Source of the DNA: Dysidea avara
Taxonomy: Eukaryota; Porifera; Demospongiae; Dictyoceratida; Dysideidae
Reading direction: 5' to 3'
Assembly: GCF_963678975.1 (NCBI RefSeq)
Contig: NC_089281.1
Span: 28,881,616 to 28,945,615, forward strand
Length of the DNA: 64,000 nucleotides
Shown one piece after another: positions 26,063-39,300 of the stretch. Under the pieces are notes generated by a model that was given only the letters and a program-made list of their open reading frames with translations, did no database searches and was not told the DNA's origin. Positions within the stretch are counted from its first letter, which is position 1, and every line of letters starts with the position of its first letter. Both the position numbers and the translations under genes were made by a program.

Positions 26063-27545
26063 AAGTAATCAGTACAATTACAATTACTTTTTGAAGCCAA
26101 TCTAATGATTACAATTACAATTACTTCAGTATGTAAAATAATGATTAATAATTACAATTACTTTTCAATTACTACTGTATGTGTGGGGTTAGAGCTGGGT
26201 GATATACTAGTATTGTTAATAATCTGTGATATTTAAGTCATACCAGGGGCGGATCCAGAGTTTCGAAAGAGGGGGGGCACCTTTCTGAAAAAACAGTTGA
26301 AGACCAAAAAAACTTGCTGAAAACCAGTTGAAGACCAAAAAAATAAAAAAAAAAGGTCACGACAATAATAGCTAGTTATCCTTACCAACTATATCACGTC
26401 TGTTATGTAAAATAAAATCCTATTTATAGCTTCATAGGTAAGCTACACTGCCTCATGAACATTGTGACTGCTTTATTAGAGTAATTGACTGCTCTATTAG
26501 AGTATCTCGATCTTGTATGCAATTTCTTGAAGGGGGGGGGGGGGGGGGGGGGGGGCATTTGCCCCAAATGCCTCATCCTGGATCCGCCACTGCATACTGG
26601 TTTTGATACCGCCTGCATTTTTTAATACAGCCATACCATCTGGGCACTATGGCCTCCCTGTGGGCTTGTTTCATCCCATATTTAGAAGGTAACCAGACAT
26701 GTGACAATTAATGTTTGTAGGCAGGTGCTGATGTAGTCAGCTAACCAAACTATATGTAAACAAGTTTGTTAGTGGTAGTTTGTACCTGAGGCTTGCTGAG
26801 CTACCATGGGTATTTGGTGCTTTTGTTGTGGTAAATGGCAGTTACCAATAGCTTTTACATTAATACTGTGATACTCTTTATGGAAGGTATAGCTACCGTT
26901 TGTTATTTTTCAATACCGCCCAGCACTAATTGGGGTACAACAATAACTTACTTACAGTTCTCCAGCATTAATCTTAAGGTATGTCTATTAACTCTTCAAA
27001 CTTTTTTGGTAATAGTCTACATATATTTTGGTCTGAGAACATTTCCACTACGGTTGAATACACACTCAAATGGTGCAAATGTTGCTGCTGCTATTGTACT
27101 TAAAATGGGGTATTTATTTGCTTTTACCTTCCAAAATTTTAAAGGGCTTTCATCCTTTGTAAACTCTGCGTCATCCAGATACATTTAAATGTTTCTCTAC
27201 TATTGAACATTATGTACCCCATGGGTATCCCATACTGTACATAAAATGTTTAACTATATGGTCAACAAATACATGACATATAATTTCAATAATTTATTGT
27301 AGCTACATGGGCCACATGTTATACACATGGGATTGTGTACATAGTATAGTCAAGTTATGGAGTAGTACTTTTATATAGCATAACTTTGATTACTTTAATT
27401 TAATTACATAATGATTATTGACTGAACATTTACAATTACCATTACTTTTATGCTCAGTGAGCAATTACAATTATAATTACAATTACTTGAAAATTGCTAA
27501 TGATTAGTAATTAATTACAATTACGATTACAATTACAACAAGCTA
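26063..27545. mobile_element. Insertion bounded by ATTACAATTAC-rich ends
   Basis: The LINE relic is interrupted here. Both ends carry dense GTAATTGTAATT / AATTACAATTAC runs (26063-26165 and 27400-27540). The interior holds the hAT-like MITE at 26244-26592 and no recognised gene. The element class is unknown. Confidence 0.45.
26244..26592. mobile_element. hAT-like MITE (CAGTGGCGGATCC termini)
   Basis: It starts CAGGGGCGGATCCA and ends TGGATCCGCCACTG, a widespread hAT-type terminal repeat. The flanks share only CATAC. The interior holds a long G-run (26533-26553) and two inverted copies of the dispersed motif (GACTGCTCTATTAGAGTA). Confidence 0.7.
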
Positions 27546-28379
27546 GCCTGATGGATAGTGATATTATGGAGGTGCTAGCTGCTAGTAACTTTAACACATC
27601 AAGTGTGGGAGGAGTGTAGAGTTCCTGCTGATTAGTGTAATGTTGTACTGATACCTGTTTCTAAGAAAGGTAATTTAAAGCAACACGATAATTGGAGAGG
27701 AATAACTTTATTGGATGTTGTGGGTAAAGTGGTTGCACGAGTTCTTCAGGAGAGATTACAAGGATTAGCAGAAGATGAGCTTCCTGCTTCCTGAGTCACA
27801 ATATGTTTTCAGGAAAGGTAGAGGATATTTTTGGGTATGGTTTTCACTATTCGTCGACTAGTATAAAAGTCTTGGGAATATACCACTAAGTGCTCATAGA
27901 TCTCAAGAAAGCTTATGACTTGGTACCATGAGTGGATGATATTAAGTGTGCTGTAAGATTAATATGCTTATTTCACCAAGGAATGAATGTCAGAGTTAGG
28001 CTGATCATTGTCAGAGCGAATAATCATGGTTTAAACTGTTGTATGTATCATGATACGATACTGTACTTAGAAAATACTGATAATAATATCTATGGCTAAA
28101 AAAAAGTATACATATTCTTACCCAGGTCTTCTGAAAACAGTAGCTGCTATGTCTCCTGTGTTGTTCAACTAGTTTTTCTGTGCTGTGTTGGAAAGATGGA
28201 AATAGAAATTAGAGGGTATTGCCGGGTGTTGGTGTGCAGTTGTACTATACATATGGTAAGAAACTTTATTGAGGATACACCAAGATAGCAAGTGTACGTA
28301 TGTTTATTGAGTGACTGTTTATTTTCTGATGATGGGATTTCAATGGCTTGTCAGGATTACTCAGGAATGGAGCTGCCAG

Positions 28380-29500
28380 CTAGAGGATATCTTGGATTAA
28401 CAAAAAGTCATTAGTTAGACCATTAGCCACTTCAACATTTCCAACTCTAGTCTTCATGTCCTGACGGAAAGACCTAATCAAAGTAATAAAGTCCGTACTC
28501 CCAGCTTCTACAATTCCACAATGCCATGTGAAGAACACATTATATGCTTTACAGTCTACAAACACAAGGTAATGTTCTATAGTCTTCTTGGCCAGCTGTC
28601 GCACTACAAAGGTCATGTCTACAGCCTCTCCATACTGTGACTATGGTAAGGCAGGTTCAGCAGCTGGTTTTGCCAGTATGACTCTTCCTACCAACTTACG
28701 TGCCAACAAAATCAAGTAAAGCAATACCTCACCAGTTATTGCAGCTTCTAAGGGACAGGAACATGTATAGCATCCTGTCAATCCTGCGGCACATGTTTCT
28801 TTCTCCGGACTGCCCTCACAAGTTTTGTAAGCATAAACTCATGACTTCCCTGATCCACTTTCAACACGATGATCTCAGGCAGAATACCTAAGCCACCAGC
28901 TGTTTCTTCACTTGTGACAGTGCCAGTTGTAAATCCTGCTCATATGGGGATCCACAAGAGAAGAGTCTACTTCAAGTTGTCCCACAAGATTCAGTTCATG
29001 GTCATCAAACTGATTAACAACATTCAACACTTTAGTAAAATGACGCCACCATTGTTGAAGGTGAGAAGCTGACAGTGTGCTCACACATGGGATAATATCA
29101 TCTTCATCATGTATAGTAGTGGCACCCAACTTACATGCTGCACATCCTGAATGCAATTCCTCACTTGCTTCCCACCCAACTTGTCTTGCTTAACTTGACA
29201 AACCATTGCTTAGTCCTGAAATCACTTCAGTATTCTTGGCTGCTCTTACTTCCCATCTTGCCTTCCCTCTAGCTTTCCTGACCTTGATGAGATCCTCGGA
29301 TGCACCTGTAACTACCCACTTAGAGCAGGAAAGCAATGGCTGCAAGTGTCCAAGTGAATCAGTGAACCAGTCCAGCTAATTACGAGATCTCAGTTGGGTT
29401 ACGGAAGTTAAAGCATCTCACTGAGTGTTCCAATCAAATGGTGAAGTACAGCCTCCAAATAATGAGTGGCAGTAGAGTCCTGACTATTCAGTTTTTCAGA
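28380..29500 (-). pseudogene. Second LINE reverse-transcriptase relic
   Basis: On the minus strand, ordered fragments read KARGKARWEVRAAKNTEV, LQQWWRHFTKVLNVVNQFD and then YLVFVDCKAYN followed by LIRSFRQDMKTRV. These match the endonuclease-RT linker and fingers/palm region of the same broad LINE type as 25440-28230, in the opposite direction. Stops and frameshifts are numerous. Confidence 0.7.
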
Positions 29501-29892
29501 GTCAACATCATAATGTTTCACTGAGTGACTTCCTGGCTTTCCAGACACACCACAACTTGATACAAACCAGTATTACAAAAAGTTCCCCTCCTTACAAACA
29601 CATCCACACAATATCTCTGATGCTAAGTTTACATACAGTACACATCTCTCTTCTTAAATCATTTGTTACACGCAATGGCCTGATGGTGGAAAGCAGTTCC
29701 TTCCCAACATCATTAACTTTTCCATATTCATGTGGCCCCAGCACACTGCTTCAAAGATCATTCTCATAATCGTCATTCCTTAGAACAAAATCACCAAGAA
29801 AGCACAAAAGCACTCTCCCTCAGGGAACGAAGTCACAAACACGCAAAAAAGCAAAAAATTAAAGCCTTCAACTTCCAAACTAGCACAGTCAC

Positions 29893-30195
29893 GCCTACCC
29901 AGTGAACCACTACCGGGACACCCGTGCGCTACTCAGGTGCTATAAGTCAGTGCAGGAAAATCCTCCTGGGGGGGCAGTAATAGTAATCCCCAGGAGGTGG
30001 TGTGGGCACCTGAAGTCACACCTGGACCTTCACTTACCGTGTGAGACATGGACAGTTGGCATTTGCTTCCCCAGTTAATACCAGGTATCTATCGATGTTA
30101 CAGCTGGGTGGACAGCTTCTCCAGTTCCCAGGTCCCCATTTAAACAGCTGGATAGACTGGAACAATGTGAGTAAAGTTTCTTTCTCAAGGAAACA
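29893..30195 (-). mobile_element. SINE copy
   Basis: This is the reverse complement of most of the SINE at 36781-37150, from the CCAGTGAACCA end to TGAGTAAAGTTTCTTTCTCAAG. It lacks a clear tRNA-like head. Confidence 0.7.
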
Positions 30196-30221
30196 ACATC
30201 AATTTTGCGTGAACACACCGG

Positions 30222-30223
<2 letters not shown>

Positions 30224-30287
<64 letters not shown>
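30224..30287. repeat. (CA)n microsatellite
   Basis: About 30 CA units just beyond the SINE copy. Imperfect CA/CG tracts continue to 30330. Confidence 0.9.
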
Positions 30288-30288
<1 letters not shown>

Positions 30289-30330
30289 ACACGCATGCAT
30301 ACCACACACACGTACACACATGTAACCCTC

Positions 30331-31480
30331 ACGCACCCAAAAGCATACTAATATTTTATCTACAAACTGAAGTTAGGTAATCTTAAATAATTTGATATTT
30401 GCTGCTATGTACATTTTATTAAAGTTTTGTTGTCTGGCTGCATGCCTCTCACCAAAAACTGTAACCAGATCATGTGACAGCAGAGATTCAAGCTAACTGG
30501 TAGTTAATCTGGCTCTACAGCATGTGGTGCATGCATGCATGGGTGAATCTAAACCTAATGTCTAAATGTCCAATAAACATGTCTAGTCATGCTGGGATTG
30601 GTGGTGTAGCCAGCCTTCATATGGAATACCAGGGAACCGCTTTTGGTTAACTGTAATCATGATAGATTAAGATGGAGAGCTTAGGCTGTAATTGGAGCCA
30701 TATAGCTAAAGGTTGTTGGCAAACTATAATTATCTGTATGATGTTTACTTTGTGATCTTGATATTGAAAGCGAAACTACACACTTACCACAGCCAGTGTT
30801 GGTTCAGCCAAATTGCCTGTGTGAACTTACATGTACTGTCTGTGCAGATGAATAACTGGTAAAGTCATTGTTTGACATCATTGGTAATAGCTCTTAATAA
30901 TAATGACTAAACTATTAGCTGTGCATTCAGCTAATTTGCCATATGCAGCACAGAATTGCTATAGGTTTCATCTTATTGGAAACAAAAGGAAGCAGGGCAT
31001 GCATGACTGGTGTATTACTATGACTTCATTAGCCACTCCAGACTCTTTCATATTGTCCTACAAGGGCACAGAAAAGCAAATTCGCGAGCAAATTCGCATA
31101 TACAACTGTTACTGACTGAAGCACAGTATGCGGAAATATCAGTCTAGGAACCGGAATTTTGCGCCTGCGGCATAGCTTGGCAAAACACATAGACTATAGC
31201 TACGTTATATCAAGAGTTCATAATATAGTAGAGATCCCTCTCTAATTATTATGAACTCTTCGGTTGGTTATGTGCACCTATAGCTAAGCTTACCTATAGC
31301 AGTTGTGAATATTTTGGGCGGGAAACCTCAGAAGTACCGTAACTATGTTTAGATAGAGGAAGCCATTTGGCGTCGTCTGCGTCTTATGTGGTCAATTTGA
31401 GAGTGTTTTGTTTAGTTTGGAATAGACGAGCGACCGGAGCGTTGTTGTATAGCTATTTCGATAAGCATTGACCAATCGTG
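30331..31480. other. Gene-free spacer and 5' flank of the Ig/FN3 gene
   Basis: No exon was recognised before the ATG at 31481. A short inverted repeat AAGAGTTCATAATA / AATTATTATGAACTCTT lies at about 31209-31260. Confidence 0.45.
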
Positions 31481-34400
31481 ATGTCGCATCTACTACTGTT
31501 GCCGATCATTTTAGTTTCGTTGTGTTTTCGGGACGCCACAACCCAAGGTAGCATAATTGTAGATTTTGTTGGCACAGCATTGCGGTGACTGTGTAAACAC
31601 GTACTTAAAGTTGTGTGACCACTAAGTAGCTATCGATAGATTCTATCAGTATAGCTATGTGTAACTATAGCTATTTGAATCACTCTAGATTTCTCGATCG
31701 TCCCTGGAAACATCGTGGCCAAGGTTGGATTTCCGGCGATATTAAACTGTCGGGCAAGTGGAAATGACATAGTGCGTTGGACCCACAATCAGGTACCGAT
31801 TCCCGATGACGGCTGCAATTGTAGGAAGTTAGAGAATGACTCTTTAGTGATTAATGTGGTCACTTCTAGTCATGAGGGCACCTATACTTGCTTTATACCA
31901 CCAGGAAGTAAAAGGGTAGATGGGTCTATAGTGGTGGCTGGTGAGTGGTTTTAATATTTTGTGCCAATTTAATGGGGTTTATATCCATATGTCTTTAGTT
32001 GATCCAAGAATTACGTTAGTAGAACCAATCAGCAATACAGTGGAATTAAATCAGAACTCTACATTACTGATAACTGTAGACGTAACTGGTGTTCCACTAC
32101 CTGAAGTGAGGTGGCAGAAGGATAATGTCAATATTTCTCGAGGGACAATGACCAATACCAATCTGAGTATTTCTAACGTACAGCACACCGATGCTGGACG
32201 ATACAGGTTGACAGCAACCAACTGTGCTGACAAAGATACAGAAATTTACAATGTGTTTATTAGATGTAAGTAAATATTTTATTGGTATCTGCCGTTTCAT
32301 TAATGGAGTCTACTTTACAGTTCAACCATTGGTTAACATGACAAGAAACCCAGACAGGACCATAGTTGGGGTCGGAGCTTCTGTCACTGTGACATGTACT
32401 GTTATGAGCTACCCAAGATCTACCATACATTGGGAGCAGCAGACATCCACAAATGAAAACCCAATTGAATTAACTGGGAATTCTTCACCAGATGATACAT
32501 CCAACACCTTTACTGTGATTTCAACCAGCACTTTTACGTTTAGTAGTGAAGATGTACTTGGGGCAAGCAAGTATTGCTGCTATGCAACAAATGCCATTGG
32601 AACTTCAGTAGATTGTCTGAGTTTCACTGAAGATGGTACGTAGCTGAGTAAACTTATTTAGTGTAGGGAGTTAGTCAGTTTGTTTTGGCTGGTGTTGTAG
32701 AGAGGATACCATACACTTTAGCTTTTCACAGACACTCTTTATATTCACGATCTCTACATGTAGGGGATAGCAATATTTGTATGTCTTCAATTGTCATGCA
32801 ATGTTTATGGTGCCTCTTCATGTGGCTATTTCAGACATAGTATGGGTGTGATATGATCACATGGCGTTAAATAGCATTTTGGAACATCTGTTTTAATCTT
32901 GCCATCTGCAGGGACAACATTGTAATTGGCCTCATATGTACTACCAGACAAGGGAAACATAGTCAATAGAGCATGCTTGAGCTTAATGGAGCCCATTAGT
33001 TTTCATTTTGAAGTTTAATGCTTTAAAGAATTTATGTTTATAGCTATTTATTTTGCTGCCTGAGGCTATTCTAATATTATTTTGGTACATAGACTGTTTA
33101 CTAGTTCCTGACCCAAACAAAATTTTGCAAACACTCAAAGCAAAGAAATTTTTTTTGTATTATAGTCAACCATTGCTGTAGAACTTAAATGGGTGCATGT
33201 ATGGGTGGGAAGCTTCTTCAAAGATCTTCTTGTCAAACTGTTTTGGGTAATATGTGTCTAGTTCCTGTGAAGATTTATACATTTTTTTGTTTAGGTGTTC
33301 CTGGTACCCCATCAGGATTTAATTACACAGAACACACTTCAACTACAGTAACACTCACATGGATGCCATTAGCATTGTCAGGAGTTATGTATATCATTGA
33401 GTACCAAGTTGGAGGAACTATGATGAGAAGGGACATCACAGATGGTACAACAATACTGACAGTGTCCGGTTTACAGCCAGACACTGAGTATCAGTTCATG
33501 ATCAGTTCTTACAAAGATGGCAAGCGAAGTTTACCTGCAAGAATACAAGCTCGTACCATCGTGGCAGGTATGTACATAAAGATGGGTAGCTGGTGTTTTT
33601 TTTGCGTTGTTCATGGGAGAATCAAATGCCAAAGTGTCTAGAACACTCTTGAAAACCTGTTTGTTGTATACAAGATTGTATTGACACACTATCTGATAAT
33701 CTGGTTGACGCAGTTTGAATTTTCATGAGATGAATTCTTCAATTGTCACTGACATCTTGAGACAAACATAACCACTCCACTCATTTTGTACATTAATCTA
33801 TTAGTCTCTTTATTTCACCCACTTTGTATGCTGGCTATTATCCATACAATTCAAGTATCAGTATGGAAAATTTGGTAAGGAAATTATATGACACTTCTTT
33901 GTGAGCCTTAGTTTAATGCTAGCTTTCTATACATTCTGAATTTTATCACAGTATGATAATTCAGCAGTTAGGATTACAGTGGAGCCTCTCTTAACAAACT
34001 CCCCAAATTAAGGACACAATAGAAAAAACCTCCATATTAAGGACAAAAATTTTGGTTCCAACAGGCCTGGTATATATTATATATATTTTTTTCCCCTGAA
34101 AGAGGAAAACCTCTATATTTCAGCAAAAAGTAGCCAAAAATTCTGGGTCCAAAAAGTCTATAATACCACTGTATTCCATTTAATGAGAAAACGTTCCTTT
34201 AAAATTTTGTTATCATTGTGGTAGCTATTAGCTCTATAAAAAAAGGGCTTGTTGTATGATGTACTTAGCCATCATAGTAGTGTACAAGAGCACATATAGC
34301 AGTTATTCAGTTAGTGGGTAGTGGTGTTGAGTCACATGTGGGAGTAGCTACTCTAACTTGAAATATCATACTAGCTATTATGCTGAGGATCAAATATCAC

Positions 34401-36092
34401 TTCACAGATTTGTGGCCCTTCACAAGTCATTATTATTAGAGGGAGTATGTTTCTATAAGTCAAGTTACATATTATCATTGTCTACTACTGTAGCACCTGG
34501 ACCTATAAGTTCTTTTGAACTTGATTCAGTGAAAATGCTAGGAAAGTTCCTTCTAACATGGGTGGTAAGAAAATATCTATGATGTGTGTAATATTTTATC
34601 TTTCATATGTACCATGTAGGCTCCAGAGAACTCAGTAGTCAATGAGTATATCATACATATCAGAGTACTGGGAAATGAGACAATTAGAATGATCCCTGGT
34701 ACTGAAACATCATGGATTTTCACTGTTCCAATGCCAAATATTCAATACGAGTTTGCCATACAGCCAGCCAATGCTGGGGGACCTGGTCCCATCTCATTCT
34801 ACCAGATTGGTTTCTTTTGTAAAGGTAAGATTGTAACTATCTATACAATACTTAATGATGTTCTGTTTCAGTTCCTAGCATTGAGAGTATCATTTCTGCA
34901 CCTCACAGCACTTTTGTGAATATAACATGGACAGTCTCTAATCCACTTGGAATTGAATCTGACGGGTTTTATTTTACAGTCAAAGATGAAACTGCTAATT
35001 CAAACAGAGAGTTTACTTCTGGTGTGATGACAACTAGAAGAAGTCACCAATGTATTAATAACTTACAACCAGACACAATCTACACTGTTGAAGTATTTGT
35101 CAAGTATAGTTGTAATAACGTTACCATGTCTGTGACCTTTCGTACACAAACTGGGTCAACGACTGATGATGAATCGTTTGTGAATGGATGTTTGCAGTAC
35201 AGTCCTGGAGCAAGTACGTGTCTTGTATTAGTAACTGTTATGAACTGACTTGTCTAGAGTAGTTCACATTGTTGTCTTTTGTATTTGTTAGGTACTGATA
35301 AAGGGGAGTCAAGTTCCACCCTGGAAGCATGGCAGATAGCATTGATTGTGGTTATCCCACTATTAGCTGTAGTGATCATGCTAAGCATTGGGATCTACTG
35401 TGCATGTAAACAAAGATATTCCAGTAAAGATGTGGAGTATCCTGGTGTCCCTAACACTAGCTCACAAGCACCTCTCAATGCACAACTGTAAGTGTCCATA
35501 TAACATACGTTTTGTTTTGACAATGTGGTTCACGTAGACCCCATTTGACTTTTGTACTTTTAATGTGACTAAACACAATTAATGTGGATATCATTTTTAC
35601 AACTTGAGATGATACATGCTTTAGAATTTTACTGTAATGTGACTAGGTGCAATCTATGCCCACACACAGACACACACTACATCAACTATGTAGATAGTAT
35701 GTAATGATGCCATGTTTTGTGTGATAGTTACAATTCTTATAGTTTATTGTCCCAATCTTCTAGCACTCGTAATCATTCCACTAGCAGTTATACTGGCAGT
35801 TACACATCAGGGACTGTTACACCATTGCGAAGTCCATCGGTAAGTTGTCATATGCAATGCTCTGTTTGTGTGAGCAAATAGTTTAATTTTGACCAATCAA
35901 TAACATCCATAGCACACCTGCTGTAACCAGTGATGTAATAATTCCTTACTTGTACCAGATGACAATGTATCGGGTTACTCACATGTTGTACTCTTGTAGT
36001 CATACCACAGCAGATCAGTGAACAGACCAAATGGCTACAATGGTAGAATAGGGGAACAACCATCAGGAACGCAAATGGGACAGCAGTACTGA
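31481..36092 (+). CDS. Ig/FN3 single-pass membrane receptor or adhesion protein
   Basis: Eleven exons in phase encode 718 aa: 31481-31547, 31689-31940, 31999-32265, 32321-32635, 33295-33567, 34494-34564, 34620-34824, 34872-35213, 35292-35487, 35764-35839 and 36000-36092. A signal peptide covers residues 1-22 (LLLLPIILVSLCF). Three Ig-like domains follow (Ig1: LNCRASGNDIVRW...GTYTC; Ig2: VRWQKDN...DAGRYRLTATNC; Ig3: VTCTVMSYPRSTIHW...YCCYA). Then come about three FN3 domains (VTLTWMPLALSG and LQPDTEYQF; then 34494-34824; then VNITWTVSN and LQPDTIYTVEV). A transmembrane helix follows (QIALIVVIPLLAVVIMLSIG), and then an ~85-residue Ser/Tyr/Thr-rich tail with no kinase or phosphatase domain. The introns lie between domains, mostly in phase 1, as in modular animal receptors. 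The ligand is unknown. An AATAAA lies at 36274-36279, a plausible polyadenylation signal. It is convergent with the PDE gene. Confidence 0.88.
33976..34174. mobile_element. Possible mariner-type MITE
   Basis: ACAGTGGAGCCTC on the left and ATACCACTGT on the right are inverted, with TA at the edges. The interior repeats AACCTC and TTAAGGACA. It lies in intron 5 of the Ig/FN3 gene. The ends are short, so this is tentative. Confidence 0.4.
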
Positions 36093-36315
36093 AGCAGCGA
36101 ATACCTACTAACCTCAAATCCACACTTAATATACAATATATACATTTTTTGTAATAGTAAATAGTTAGATTTTGCTAAATGTACAGAGTATAATGTTTTT
36201 GTGTTCTTATAATGAAAGTTGTGTGTGTCATTTAGAAGATAAGCTCTTCCACTGAGCTAAGTTCTTTCTGTTAATAAAACAAGTGATTTCATAATCACTT
36301 TGTAGCTATATGGCC

Positions 36316-39300
36316 TTACTGAGCTCCACGTAACAGCGGGAGTGCTGCTGGCATTACTTTAGTTATTGCATCACAACACGGCATGTAGATGTTGCTAAGG
36401 AAGAACACCTAGAACAGCATAATGACATCACTGCTGCCAGATGTGGTCTACACAAAGTATATACCTCCATCTTAGGTACTGCTTTACTTTTGCTCCTGTC
36501 CATCAGTGGTAGAGGAGTACGGCCTTCTTCCTTCTCTCTGTCACCCTGAGAACACAATTGATGTACTGCAGTGGTGAATAGAATTTACAAACATGAAACC
36601 TGTATGTAAAACTCTTCAAACAGACATTGGACTTTCTTGTAGTGCTGGTCCCATGGAAGTGAACCAGCAGACAAATCACTTGTAGACATCAGTACTGCTC
36701 TAACCAGTGACCTATACACATGTACATAATTGAGATATTGTAATATCCGTGTGTAGTGTGTGTGTGTGTAGCACATACAGTCAAGTGGCTATAACATAAG
36801 CCTGGTAATCGAAAGGCTCCATGTTTGATGCCCGGTTATGCCCGTTGCTGTTGTTTTTTCCTTGAGCAAGAAACTTGCTCCAGCCTACCCAGCTGCTAAA
36901 TGAGGATTTGGTATCAATTGGAGAAGCAGTGGGTACTTTAACTGGAGAAGCAAATGCTAACTGTCCTTGTCTCACACAATGGGTGAAGGTCCAAGTAGGA
37001 CTTTGGCTGCTCACACCTTCAATTGTGAGACATAATAGCACAGCCTTTTGTGAGTTACTAGTCCAGGATTTTCCTGCACTGACACATAGTACCTGAGTAG
37101 TGCACAGGTATCCCATCGCTGGTTCACTGGGTAGGCATGACCATGCTAATATGGCAGTCAAAGGCCTTTTCTTTGCAAGTGCATACATGTGCTTTTAATT
37201 ACTAGACCATTTCATGGACCCAAGTTGCAATGGAGAGATGTAATTTAGAGGGATATTCAAAGGATGGGGTTGGATGCTCTCAGTTGGTACGATGTAGCCC
37301 AAGATGGCATGATTTGTTAAACTATTGCATCTGGAGGAGTTGCTAGAGGTCCTACTGTAGTTGCTAGCTCTTTTGCTTGTGGCTGTTTAGACAATCTGGA
37401 GACTTAACTCAACATCACAAATATTGTGCTGGTCAAACTCCCATACCACAACAGAGTTTCCACTGCAAGTATGGCAGAAGTTTCCATTGCAAAAGTGACC
37501 TCACCAGGCACCAGCAATACTACTTTAGTTAAGGTCAGTGGTGGGTGGAGGAAGTAGTGGAGAGTAAGTGATTCAAACTACGGGGTTGGGTGCTCTCAGT
37601 TGGTATGATGTAGCCCAAGACAGTATGATTTGTGCCAAACTATCTTGTCTGGAGGAGTTGCTAGAGACCCTACTGTGGTTGCTGGCTCTTACAATCTGGG
37701 GACTTAAAACTTGACATAACAAGCTGATCAACCTCCTTCTCCAATTAAAACAGACAGAGTTCTACTGTGGAGGTGGCAGATGTTTACAGTGACCTCACCC
37801 GGCACCAGCAATACTGCTTAAATTTAATTTGAGTTAGGTCTAGTTCTTCAGATTCAAGACCCTGCTAGTGTCATAGCAATAAGATGATAAAATGTGTGCT
37901 GCAAAATTCAAACTTCATATGCTTTGTGTTTTCATACCTGTGGTTTGATTTCTTGATGTCATATCCACCATTTGTTAGCAGTCCCTTGAGCTGTTCATTG
38001 TTTTTGCTATACACTGCCAAATCTGTAGCTAATATAGCCCCTTCCATTACTTCATAAATCTAACAGCAAACATGTCACACTTAAAAGTTGTCACATTGTC
38101 TTACCTTTGGTTTCTCTGATTCTATATAACAAAAGATGTCATTTTGCTTTTGACTCAAGATGAGACAGGCCTGGTTGAAGTGATGGTACTCGAGTGGACT
38201 GGAAGAATACAGCACAGCAAGGGGGTCGCCGCTCTGAACCATGAAAGCATTGGTCTGGCCAGGGTGCTCTAAGTCATGGCAAATACCAGCCACCAACAAA
38301 GCGACAGACTAGGAAATAGTACAGGCATATAGTAACTCTAAATCTTTACTGTAATATAATAAGACCACCTCAATATAGTGACCTCAAACATAGCTAAGGT
38401 GTACCACCTCATTATAGTGACCATGTCAAGTAGGTCCCAAACATAGTTAAGGTGTACTTTATGGGCTTATTAATAGACTAATAGCCCACAATTGTTTGGT
38501 ATTGAGGTATTCTGTATATGGGGAAAGTTTAGGAATATCAAGTACTTTGTGCCATAACAAATACCAAACTCAATAAGTCAAGTACATGTTGGATATTTCA
38601 AATATGTGACGACTTCTCCTTACCCAGATTTCCTTCCCACCACCCTTTAAATTTCCCTACCATACACAAGTGGTATATACCTCCAGTTCTGTGAATATTC
38701 CTTGTGAGTGTTTAAGGATGGTGTAGATGGTATGAGCAACACATATGCCATGGTCCCAGTTATGGTAAGGAATGTCATGGTAACTACGACGCACGGACAA
38801 GATAAAATTCATTAGTTGGTCTTTACTGAATCTATTGCAATTAAAACAATTGTTAACAGACAATAAAACATCTCCACTGTTACCGAAACGATTTAGAGAG
38901 GTTCTGGAGCATAGTAATAAAGGCGACGGGTTTCAAGTCTTCCGGAATCGATGAACAATCAAAACCAAACCTGATTATTGACGTGATAGTTACATACAAT
39001 GATGACAGCAACATACTCTCCAAGAGGATATTCTGATATTTTGTGTGAATCTATTCCCCTCAGAATTTGTACTTCTCTATCAGTGCACTGTCTATGGTGA
39101 GACAGTAGCTTATTGAGCACCTAAATGTGTCTAAACACGAGACAGTACGTACATCTGTCATTCATACTTTGTTGTGTTCTGTTGTTTGTAGGTATGTGAC
39201 AACAATGGCACAGACCACGGCTACAAACCCTCCAATCTTTTCATCTAACACAAGATATTAAAGTTTACTTTCTCTTAGACAATCTGACCTTTTTCATTGA

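Larger units (their letters stand above)
25440..28230 (+). pseudogene. LINE reverse-transcriptase relic, split by an insertion
   Basis: The 5' part (about 25440-26062) contains RWRRYFSNIL and LNNGKADGKSGVLPEMMKAI. The 3' part (about 27545-28230) contains KGNLKQHDNWRGITLLDVVG and VARVLQERLQGLAEDELP, then RKGRG and SPVLFN. These are ordered blocks of a non-LTR reverse transcriptase. Stops and frameshifts break it, and 26063-27545 is unrelated inserted DNA. Not functional. Confidence 0.75.

Noticed and set aside
36363-36557. Open frame ending CRRVVMQ-type sequence as the PDE C-terminus
   Set aside because: It reads through a good donor (GAG then GTATAT). Splicing at 36465 to 36408 restores the family-like end VFFLSN...LPLLRG.
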